A stretch of 64,000 nt of DNA from Rosa chinensis (Eukaryota > Streptophyta > Magnoliopsida > Rosales > Rosaceae): contig NC_037091.1 of the NCBI RefSeq assembly GCF_002994745.2, positions 30,940,612-31,004,611 on the forward strand. Direction: 5' to 3'. Of the stretch, positions 11,819 through 22,020 are shown piece after piece (positions within the stretch are counted from its first letter, which is position 1; each line of letters opens with the position of its first letter). Made by a program: the position numbers and the translations under genes. The notes under the pieces were generated by a model that ran no database searches, was not told the origin of the DNA, and was given only the letters and a program-made list of their open reading frames with translations.

Positions 11819-14800
11819 TCAAGTTGGTGCATAGATGTCTATCATGCCCAACTTGTCAACCGAGCTGTCAAATACCTTCCTGGACACTCCTTTAGTAAGA
11901 ACATCAGCTAATTGCTCCTCTGAGTTTACAAATGGAAAGTGAATAACCTTTCTATCAAGATTTTCTTTAATAAAATGACGGTCAACCTCCACATGCTTTG
12001 TTCTATCATGCTGAACTGAATTATGTGCAATCTCAATGGCAGTTGTATTATCACAATGCAAATCCATAGCGTTTTTAAGCTTGTAACCCAGGTCATTCAA
12101 GACATTACGAATCCACAATATTTCACATACTCCATGTGCCATACCTCGAAACTCAGCTTCTGCACTTGATCTGGCAACGACTTTTTGCTTTTTGCTACGC
12201 CAAGTAACAAGGTTCCCTCCAACAAAAGTGAAGTACCCAGATGTAGAACGTCTGTCCGTTTTATCACCAGTCCAATCTGCATCTGTGTACCCAACAACTT
12301 CCAATTCATCTTTTTTCTGAAACAGTAACCCTTTACCTGGCACCCTCTTCAAGTACCTCAAAATACGAAAGACTGCATCCATATGCTCTTCACTAGGACA
12401 ATGCATAAATTGACTAACAACACTCACAGCATAAGCAATATCAGGTCTAGTATGTGAAAGATAAATCAACCTTCCTACAAGACGTTGATACCTCCCTTTA
12501 TCAGTTGGCACTTGATCAGGATAGATAGCAAGTCCGTGATTCATCTCAATGGGTGTCTCGATGGGTCGGCAGTCCAACATCCCCGTTTCAGCAAGTAAAT
12601 CAAGAACATATTTCCTCTGTGAAAGTGAAATCCCCTTCTTAGACCTTGCAACTTCAATACCCAAAAAATACTTTAGTTGTCCCAGATCCTTCATTTTAAA
12701 CTCCTTTGACAAATACTTTTGCAATTCATTTATCTCCTTCGGATCATCTCCTGTAATAATCATGTCATCAACATACACAATAAGAGCTGTAATCTTACCA
12801 TTCTTGCGCTTGATGAACAAGGTATGGTCAGAATTGCTCTGTCTATATCCAAAGGCTTTCATGGACTTTGAAAATCTTCCAAACCAAGCTCTTGGAGACT
12901 GCTTTAGGCCATACAAAGACTTCTTCAATTTACACACCTTGCCAACATCACTTGGGTAATTCTTAACACCTGGGGGCATATCCATGTACACTTCTTCCTC
13001 CAAATTTCCATTAAGAAACGCATTCTTCACATCAAACTGGTGCAAGGGCCAATCTTTGTTTGCTGCAAGTGAGATTAGAATCCGGATAGTATTAATCTTT
13101 GCCACAGGTGCAAAAGTCCTCATAATCAATCCCATAGCGTTGTGTATATCCTTTGGCAACCAACCTCGCTTTGTATCTATTAATAGTTCCATCTGCATTA
13201 AGCTTCACAGTAAATACCCAACGACATCCTACAGTCTTCTTTCCAACCGGCATAGGTACTAGCTCCCATGTTGCATTTTTCTGAAGAGCTTCCAATTCTT
13301 CATTCATCGCCTTGGTCCATTTTGGATTCGTCAATGCATCCTGCACGTTACTAGGAATAGATACAGTAGATAATTGATCAACAACAAGTGCATGTGACCC
13401 AGAAATCCTATGGTTAGACATAAAATTAGCTATAGGGTATTTAGCTTTGGCTTTGATATCTGGTTCATATTGTTTCTTAGGAATTCCCTTGGTAACCCTT
13501 TGTGATTTCCTAGGTTCGACACTTTCTAACCCAGAAGACTCATTAAAGTTTAGGGGCACCTAAGGTGGATCATTCTGATTGGGATCTTCAGTTGGTGAGG
13601 CAGAAGGGGGAATATCTTGTGTGTGAGCTTCAGATACGTCTTGATTTTGTTTCAAATTATCCAGAAAAGTCGTCTCTTCTGTCTCGGAATTCACAACGCT
13701 CTGTTCTGTAGTTTCAGCAGTTGCATTCTCTGTTTCGGAATTCACAACACTCTGTTCGACAGTCGCATTCCTTGTTTCGGAATTCACAACACTCCGTTCG
13801 GCAGTCGCATTACTTCGTTCAGCAGTCGCATTTTCTGTTTTGGAATTTCTACCTTCAAATCGTTCCTCCAAATCTTCCAAGTCTTCAAAGACATCAAAAT
13901 CAATAATAGAACAAGGATTCCCTTCATAACCTCTCTCCCCCTGAAGGGAAGACTGAGAAGTTCCTCCTGAGTAATATGGCTCTGATTCAGGGAATGAGAC
14001 ATCAAGAGATATATGTATAGTGCCAGTAAGAGGATCATAACATCGATAACCCTTCTGGAAGTCAGCATAAACAACAAATATACACTTACGGGCACGGGGA
14101 TCAAGCTTGCTACGTTGAGGCTTGGGAATATGAACATAAGTTGTGCACCCAAACACCCGGGGCTCCAAATTAGGCATAGAAGGGATGGTCAAAAGTGTAT
14201 GAAGCTTCTGATGAGGATTCTGAAACTCAATCACCCGGGAAGGAGTACGGTTGTTAAGATATGCTGCTGATTTCACTGCTTCGCCCCAATAGGACCGAGG
14301 TACATTCATGCCAAACAAGGAAGCACAAACAACTTCCATCAACTGCCTGTTCTTCCGTTCTGCTAAACCATTCTGTTGAGGAGTATAAGAATTGGAGGTT
14401 TGATGACGAATTCCATGTGACCGGCAAAACTCAATCATAGGGCCATTCACAAACTCTCCACCATTGTCAGACTGAAACACTCTGATGGATTGTTGATACT
14501 GAGTTGCCACCATTTTGTGAAATTCGGTAAACATTTCAAATACATCACTCTTATTCTTCAGTAATGACACCCATGTCATGCGAGTGCAATCATCAATAAA
14601 TGTTACAAAATACCGAGCTCCAGAAAGAGAAGGAATTTTCGTAGGACCCCAGACATCGGAGTGAATCTTCATAAAAGGAACAGGACTTTTATTAAGACTT
14701 GGTGAATATGAAATACAGTGACTCTTGGCCAGTTCACAGATGTCACAGTGGAAATCCAAATCACTAACAACTGAAAACAATTGAGGGTGCAGCTTCTTAA

Positions 14801-15626
14801 GATAACGAAAGGATAGATGACCTAAACGGCGATGCCATAACCATACAGCTTCCTTCGCATTCTCTACCCTGTTGATCTGATTAGCTTGTCCCAAAAGATG
14901 CTTCTGTTTCTTTCCAGTCTCTGTCAGATCCAGATAATATAATTTCCCCCTTCTAACACCATAACCAAGAATCCGTCGAGTCAGAATGTCCTGAAACACA
15001 CAGAAAAACGGATAGAAGGTCACAATACATGCAAGAGCTAAAATAACTTGACCAACAGACAGGAGATTATAAGCTAGTGATGGAACAACTAAGACAGATT
15101 CAAGGGTTAAGGTATCAGATAAAGCAATAGAACCTTCTCCGGTGACCGGAGTTGGAGTACCATTAGCAGTAGAGACAACGTCTTGAGGGGAAAGTCTAAG
15201 GTTTTTCACAAGACTTGGGTCATTGGTCATATGGTCAGATGCACCTGTATCAATTATCCATGTACTATTAAAAGTAACCTTACCCTTCATACCTGACTGC
15301 GCTACATTAGCGGAGGCATTGTCTAGGTAAACTTCCTCTTTAGTAGCAACAGCGGCCTTGCCCAGATTCTTTCGCGGTTTCTTGGTGAAGTCCCACCAAT
15401 CAGGGTAACCAATCACTTCATAGCACCGCTCCTTGCTATGACCTAATTCCCCACAGATAATGCACCTTTTGTTTGCATATGGATTTGGTTTACCTAGAGG
15501 ACGGTGTGGAGAAGGTCCTGAGAAGCCTGGAGGAGGACCCTGTTTGCGTTGGGCCATAACAGAAAATTCGGTAGTTACCGAATGCCCCATAGCCTGTTTC
15601 TCTGATTGCATCATTGAGAAATTCAT
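11819..15626 (-). pseudogene. Copia 1 gag-pol, broken by a stop and a frameshift
   Basis: On the minus strand the reading goes gag remnant, zinc knuckle CIICGELGHSKERC, protease WIIDTGASDHMT, pre-integrase LWHRRLGHLS, integrase (HSDVWGP, FQSDNGGEF, NGLAERKN), reverse transcriptase with YVDDMIITGDD, and RNase H (GYTDADWTGD, SSAEAEFRG). A TAG at 13560-13562 splits the frame between integrase and reverse transcriptase without shifting it. A frameshift between about 13092 and 13198, near GIDYEDF, separates the two parts of the RT. Most of the usual gag (UBN2) region before the zinc knuckle is missing: the frame starts about 200 bp from the primer site with only about 40 residues ahead of the knuckle. 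It could not make a full polyprotein. Confidence 0.9.
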
Positions 15627-15891
15627 GATTTTCGCAGGATTGGATTTTCAAGGGTTTCAAGATGGATATGAATGTTTTGGAAAAAAAGGTAGGGTGATGG
15701 TGGTTTGAAATTCAGGATGGTTTGATTTCAACGGTGGTGGTACGCAGCGGTTTGTGGTATTCTTCGGGATTCAGGGTTCAGGATTCAAAGGATGCAGCGC
15801 AAGTTCAAGGGATTGAACCTGGCTTTGATACCAAGTAGAAAAGAATACTTCAATTCAGGGTTAATTCGATAATTCTATTCATCCCACAATG

Positions 15892-15894
<3 letters not shown>

Positions 15895-15931
<37 letters not shown>
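15895..15931. repeat. (AT)n microsatellite inside the 5' LTR of copia 1
   Basis: A 37-nt AT run here matches an 11-nt run at 11692-11702 in the sister LTR. The 26-nt difference accounts for the whole length difference between the LTRs (207 against 181 bp). The LTRs are identical at insertion, so the expansion or contraction happened afterwards. Confidence 0.9.
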
Positions 15932-15933
<2 letters not shown>

Positions 15934-16260
15934 AATACAAAGGAGTAGTCTAACTCTAATAGGAAACAATCTTTCCATAATTACAGGATATTCTAATTAA
16001 ATAAAATCCTAATTACATACAGATTTACAGCGATTCAACAGAGTCAGGGTCACTTTGGGCATTTTACTTCCTTGTGGGCCCCACCCGTGCTGAGTTGGAT
16101 TGCTACGTCAGCAACTAAACCGCTAAAATTGACGGAATCATTAGGGATGGACCTATTGGACGAGAAATGATAGTGTGGGGGTGTTTTTGATGAAATTGAA
16201 AGTCGAGGGACTGAATTGATGTTGGACCCAAACTACAGGGTACTAAACAGTAATTAGCCC

Positions 16261-17304
16261 TAAAAAACTATCAAAACCATAGCAACCCAGAGAAGACTCC
16301 AGTGGCCAAGCCCAGCTCCAAGCTTAACAAAACTGGCTTGTCATGGCCAAATCTCCATCATCTTCACCCAACAATAGCATGAGCAACTCCGAATTGAAAT
16401 TTGCTATTATCAAGATAATTAACAAGTTAAAATAAAATCAAGTTTAAAGAACAAATAAAAGAAAAAGTATCTCAAGAACAAAGTCTTCGAGGCCAAAAAA
16501 AAAAAAAAAATCTTACTCACCCATGTCAATTTCACAAGAACATTACTGTAAAATGATAAAAAGCCACAAAACAATCGAAAGAAAAGTAAAATCCTTTTTG
16601 CACTTCTCTCCTTGCTTTCTCTAGTTTGTTTTCTTAGTTTGAATTTTGCTTTTGGGCTTTTTTAGTTCGGTTTTTGCTTTGTTTAGTTTCTGTATTGTGC
16701 TTTGAGGTGTACTATATATGAAGCATTTTCGAATCCTTCTAGCTTGACTGAGTGAGGTCGTTGATATTAGTGGAACCATATTCCGTTCCCCTAAAAAAAA
16801 AGTCTTTGACCTTGTTTGGAAACATGATTTGGATTTGGAACTTAAATCTTAAGTATTTAAAATCTATGTAATTGAAATCTTTAGATATGAAATTCCTGTG
16901 TTTGGGCACTTCTTGAAAGTTGAAACATAAGGATTTTACAATACAAAAACTGAGTTCCTTCAACACAGTAGTAAACAGTGTATTCGATCAAATGTCCAAT
17001 TGAAAAAAGTTCAGAAACAAGGCATTAGAAGTTCAAAACCAAACACAAGCAAAAGAGTTTGTGCCAAAAGATATGTATTTGCCTTGTACAGAAAAACATT
17101 TATGTGAAAACTAGCAATCAATTCATCTTTTTCAAGTCATCCTAAATGTGCACATTCTCAATGAAAAAACCTAAAACCTTCATATACTACCTACCCAAAG
17201 AGAAAGGGTTGTTATCTACAGCAAAAAAAAAACCTTCAATATGTATAACAACCCTTGAGAAGGACCAAAAGGCATTGCATTGTAATGTAATAATTTGCTG
17301 TCAC
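16261..17304. other. Intergenic 3' flank of receptor kinase 1
   Basis: AT-rich sequence shared with 37452-38541 in unit A'. It contains short A runs and no reading frame with a recognisable domain. The part next to the MULE (16261-16400) may be the rest of the LINE-like fragment. The part next to the kinase should include its 3' UTR. Confidence 0.5.
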
Positions 17305-20300
17305 TTAACGTCCTTCGATCTTTGTAATGCTGGCTTCATTTTTAGAGGAACTAGTATTTTCATAGGATGATCTAGGATGATGAACTGAGTTTTGGATAGT
17401 GAATACAGATCTCTTTGGATGTGGACCATCTTTCTCACTGCTTAACATTGAAGTTACATCTGTCATGGTAGGTCTATCTGCAGCATTGTCTTGTACACAA
17501 AGAAGCCCAACATGCACGCAAGTCATTACTTCTGATGAGGAGTATGAATCACCCAATACTTCATCTACTAAATCCAATGCCCTGCCTTCATTCCACAAGT
17601 TCCGAGCCTGAAAATATTCACATTAGTTGTAAATAAATGATCTAGACTACTGCACATAAAATCAACTATTTTACATTACAATTTACGGTATGAACTTACA
17701 AAGGCAAGGAAGCCAATTTGTTGGTCATATAAATAGAAGCTGCTATTCTTCTTGCTGCTAATAATCTCCAATACTAAGACCCCGAAGCTGTAGATATCAG
17801 ATTTTTCAGAAAATATCCCACCCATGGCATATTCCGGAGACATATAACCACTGCACAGCATACACATTAGTATGCATATGATAAAATTGCTTTTTCTAGT
17901 TTCTGGATTAATTAAAAATACCATGCAAGTATGTAACTGGAAAAACTGATATTTACCGTGTTCCCACAACCTTCTGAGTATTTTCTAGATCCTGCGTTCC
18001 TTCAACTATGCGTGCTAATCCAAAATCTGAAATTTTTGGATTCATTTTCTCATCTAAGAGGATGTTACTGACTTTTAGATCTCTATGAATCACCTTCACA
18101 TAGGAATCATGATGGAGATAAAGAAGGCCTTTAGCAACACCTTGAATAATATTAAAGCGTGTAGCCCAATCAAGCACTGCTCTCTTCCTTGAATCTAATC
18201 AAATATACAGTGCACCCAGTTAGAATGCAAGACTCCAATCAGTAATGCCATTCATATTTTCCATAAATATTGCAATGAAACATTGATGATACGAGACTTC
18301 TAACCATTAAATTTGGTTAAAACTAGACTTCTACCTATAAATTCCTAAAAAATAGAGACATAGTTGTATGAAAAGTAGTGAATGCATAACGGAGAATGTT
18401 AGATAGTGGTTCATGTGACTTCATTCATAACTATATGTAAGAAATTTTCAAGAAAATTTTACAAGAAGATCAGAGAAGAAAGATTATATTGAAAGAAGAA
18501 GATAACATTGAGTAACTTACAGCAGATGAACACAAAACACTAGTGAAACTAACCGTATAGAAAAGTATCCAAGCTTTTGTTAGGCATGAATTCGTAAATA
18601 AGTAACTTCTCATTCTCTTTAACACAACAACCCATGATTCTAACAAGATTTTTGTGTTGAAGATTGGAGATCAATAGCATCTCATTCTTGAACTCTTCAA
18701 CACCTTGTCTTGAGGTACTAGATAGTCTCTTCACAGCTATTTCCTTCCCTTCTGGTAGCATCCCCTACATGAGATCCACAAATCAATAATTCCATTAATG
18801 TCTGTATCTTGTGCCTGTCAAAGTGCTATATATCTTATCCTTGGGAAAGAAAGTACCTTATAAACTGGGCCAAAGCCTCCTTGACCGAGTTTGTTTGTGA
18901 TGCTAAAGTTGTCTGTGGCTATTAGTATGCTATCAAAATCATATATCTTTAGCTCTGAGAGATCATGGTTTCCTATATATTCTCGAAGATCGTCTCTATG
19001 AATTTTAATCAAACTAGTTGATTCCAAATGCCTTGTTGTTAATTTGACATGTCCTGATTTTGCAGGTAAAACTATCAAGCACTGAGTTGGAACAAAACAA
19101 GCTAGAAGCAGCATTTGTATAACAGAAAATAAATATGAAATTCTTTTAATGTAAATCATCTAATTCTCTTACGCTTTTGATTGGCACGCCACCAGTGCAA
19201 ACTGAAGATTATAGCCACCAAGATGATCATAAATCCAATAGCTGTAAGGCTGGCAATTAACTTTATGGGCTTTGCTTCACCAGCAGAAAACCAAAAAAAA
19301 AAAAAAAAAAATCAACATACAATACAAACAAAAATAGTGCTGTAAGATTACTTGTGCAATACCTATTATCATTTACCTAGTTCTAAGTCTGCTAGGCGGA
19401 CATAAAGATCTTCTCCAAAAGATGGAAACTGCTGAATATCAACAAGGTCTTTGTACCAGACCAAACACCCTAGGTTATTAACATAAGCGAACGCCAGGCA
19501 AGAACAATTACTCAGGCACTTTATCTTGCAGTCCTCAAACCTGTCTTGAGCCAAAGAAGTCAGATATTGATGAAAATTGGGTACTTTCAATCTTTCCACC
19601 TTCAAAAACCCATCTTTTCCTTTTGATGAGACTGATTCATTTGTGTGTGTCTCACAAGACAAATGCGTTCGTCTCACACAACCTCCAGTCCAGTTTCCTT
19701 TGCTCCACTCTTCATTTGACTTGGGTATGAACCCTTTCAAACACTTGCAGATTGGAGAGTCAAAAGCTTTGCAAACCCCAAACGGTCCACATGCCCCATA
19801 ATTATCGCATGGGTTTTGCCATGACTCGCAGTCAAGAGACCAGTTCTTGCCACTTTCTGAAAACATAAATCTCAGTATTCCTTCTGAAGATATGTCCAGA
19901 TAGGCAAGAAGTTTGTCACCTGGAATTTTGTCATAACTGTAAGAGAAATATCTTGTTCCCTGTGTCACATTATCAACAACAGTAAATGGATTTAGATACT
20001 GAGATTCCATTGTGGGTACACCAATAAACTTATATTTATCCCATGGCCCGCTTCTCCAGTGAGGAGTAGATCCATTAATCCAAATCAACGCTTGCGATGG
20101 CAACTCTGCTGACAGTCCAGCCATGAATATCCCCGGTGATGGATCATTTTCACTTTTCCAAGATGTCAAGAAATTCTGTTTTCCAGTAGCACTATCATAT
20201 CCCATCAACATGCTTGGCAGAAGTGAGTCACTAGGATTATTAAAACTCTCCCACATATCAGCTCCCATAGCATCTTTGACAACAAAGTTTCCATTATCTA

Positions 20301-20673
20301 AGAGAACTGCAGATGAACAATTAGATATATTGGTTGACCAGACAGAAGTCTGTTTCCCATCTACAAGCTCCAGGTTCCCATTGCCACCAATTCTCAAAGT
20401 AGCCATGGTGTCTGTATCTGCAAGAGGATTATCTCTGTTAGCCACCCATACATACTTGCAGGGAAATATGCTTTTGTGCCACAACCCCAGATATTTGTTA
20501 GCAGAACTATTAGGACTGAAGAAGCCCAGTTCGAATATTAGGCCAGGAGAGACTAGAGTTTGTCCCTCTGCTAATGGGTGTGAAGGAGTTATGTTATATA
20601 CTTCAGCGCCATACTGTGGCGGAAGCAAACTGAAGATGAAGAAGAAAAACAAAGTAACACTACCCAGTTGCAT
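17305..20673 (-). CDS. G-type lectin S-receptor-like Ser/Thr kinase, copy 1
   Basis: Seven exons on the minus strand: 19377-20673, 19173-19280 (or 19173-19274), 18857-19053, 18554-18764, 17957-18194, 17700-17850, 17305-17607; 2505 nt, 834 residues. Order: signal peptide ([13 protein letters not shown]), bulb-lectin domain ([27 protein letters not shown]), S-locus glycoprotein domain, EGF-like Cys cluster ([13 protein letters not shown]), PAN domain ([16 protein letters not shown]), one transmembrane helix in exon 2 ([15 protein letters not shown]), then a kinase with [10 protein letters not shown], Lys in [15 protein letters not shown] and DFGLAR (RD type), and a tail ending ITKIEGR. It should sit in the plasma membrane and phosphorylate Ser/Thr in response to an unknown ligand. 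The exon 2 acceptor AG is mutated to TG here, unlike copy 2. The next AG, 6 nt on, keeps the frame and loses two residues. Other exon borders are canonical. Confidence 0.9.
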
Positions 20674-21810
20674 CCCTACCCAAATATGTTTCCCAGGGGA
20701 ACACTGTCAATTATTTTCTGTTTCACAAGGATAGCACTGCTAATGAAAGTACTACAGCACCCACCCAGGCCACACAAGATTTAGCTTGAACCAGGTAATT
20801 GAGAAAGTTCTACGATAGTTCTGCCAATGCTTTCAAACTCATGGCAGACAAATTTGACATTATCCAATCACACCTGGGTTTTTCTATTGTGACTAAATGA
20901 TTGATTCTCAACCAGAAAAGCATATATCAGTAAACTTGAATGTGACTAAATGGCATTATACTGATACGGTTCACATCCCACTATCTTCTGTGGCCCCTTT
21001 CATTTATTCAACGTACTAATTGAGATCAAACGAACAAACACGGAGCGTGTCGGGCAAGTAAGCCCGCATGTGGACACAATTAACATCTATACACTTCACA
21101 TCTTACTATCTTCTGTGGTCTCTTTCAGTAACATTCAAACTGTAAGTGAGCTGTTATAGCATTGTTTTCAACCATGGACGCAACTAGTCATCAACATTGA
21201 GACAAGTGTAACTTTGAGTGAAGGAAGCAAAGTGGTGTATGATATTTTCATCCTGAGAGAGAGGCAGATTACATGCAAAGAAATCATCTTATAGGTAAAT
21301 TCAGCACCAAGTAATTCACAAGAAGTAAATGAAACCCAGTAAATATCACCCATGACTTTTCTACCCCAACCCTTCAACTTTCTCTACATGAAAGAATCAT
21401 AACGCACATCATCATCATCATGAAAAACAGCTGGAATACATTAGAACTATGTAAAAGATTGAAACTTTGTAATGTTCTGAATTTTGTACTGAGTACCAGC
21501 TGAAACATCGTAACAATCATATTATGTAATAGTAGCAGCTGGGGTGAGGTTGCAGAAACTTCAAATAAATCAAACTATTTGCCGAATGATGTAATAAGCA
21601 TTAGGAACAGAAAGGCAAGCAATGCATTGAACTAATGCAAAAGATACTTTCCAGATTCGAACCATAATTGTACTTCAAAACATCACATGTATGAAACACA
21701 TTAATTAAACTAGAGAAATCCTGCTGCAGCAAATAAAAATATCTCGAAAATTTATAAGAGGACAAACTAAAGAGACATCCAATTAGTCCGGATGGTGAAC
21801 AAAGCCAAGC
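20674..21810. other. Upstream region of receptor kinase 1, no gene seen
   Basis: From 20674 to 21137 it aligns with the flank of kinase copy 2, but lacks about 430 bp that copy 2 has at roughly 42000-42430, beginning some 85 bp upstream of the ATG. From 21138 to 21825 there is no partner in unit A'. Only short frames without domains were found. Confidence 0.5.
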
Positions 21811-22020
21811 AACAGTTTCCATAACTGCACCTTCAACCATGAAACCAGGATTGGGACCCTTTGGCTGTCTCTTGGTGTTGATGACCTCACCCTTAGCCTT
21901 GGCCTCTGCCTTCAGCTGATCGTTCTTCTCCTTCCTCAAATGGAACTCCTCAGTGCATCTTGATGGCTGTCCGTGCTCTACATGCCCATGGATCCTCTTC
22001 CTGATAATCCGGTTACCCAC
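21811..22020 (-). pseudogene. RPL21: 60S ribosomal protein L21 (eL21) C-terminal exon fragment, copy in A
   Basis: On the minus strand an AG acceptor (gagagcag) is followed by GTGGGTAACCGG. The reading [11 protein letters not shown] ... [20 protein letters not shown] ... [16 protein letters not shown] is clearly the C-terminal half of cytosolic ribosomal protein L21. The usual ending after METV (TPIPYDVVNDLKGGY in plant L21, from memory) is replaced by unrelated sequence, and no upstream L21 exon is found. It is therefore a captured or transposed exon with part of its intron. Changes such as [11 protein letters not shown] against the usual RIHVRVEHVQ support loss of constraint. The paralogous copy is at 53052-53246. 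Confidence 0.85.

Larger units (their letters stand above)
11631..16040 (-). mobile_element. Ty1-copia retrotransposon 1, both LTRs present
   Basis: LTRs lie at 11631-11811 (181 bp, 3' LTR) and 15834-16040 (207 bp, 5' LTR). A 5-bp target duplication gagtc flanks the element (11626-11630 and 16041-16045). On the minus strand the 5' LTR is followed directly by TGGTATCAAAGCC, close to the initiator-tRNA-Met primer site. The purine tract TTGAGGGGGAG abuts the 3' LTR. The LTRs differ by two substitutions and by the length of an AT run, so insertion was recent. The coding part is minus strand and broken. The target was the right TIR of the MULE. Confidence 0.93.
10258..16260. mobile_element. Long-TIR MULE carrying captured DNA (Pack-MULE candidate), split by a copia element
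   Basis: The left TIR (10258-10507) begins GGCTAATTATTGTTTAGTACC; the right TIR ends GTACTAAACAGTAATTAGCCC at 16260. Inverted similarity spans about 250 bp. The right TIR is split: 11595-11630 and 16046-16260, separated by the copia insertion. Without the copia the element is about 1.6 kb. Its interior (10508-11594) has GC-richer, gene-like sequence and a partial internal duplication (ATGGCTTC...CAAAGATAAGAACTCCATG occurs twice). The paralogous site near 37440-37452 is empty. The flanks are A/T runs, so I cannot define the target duplication. No transposase is present. Confidence 0.82.
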
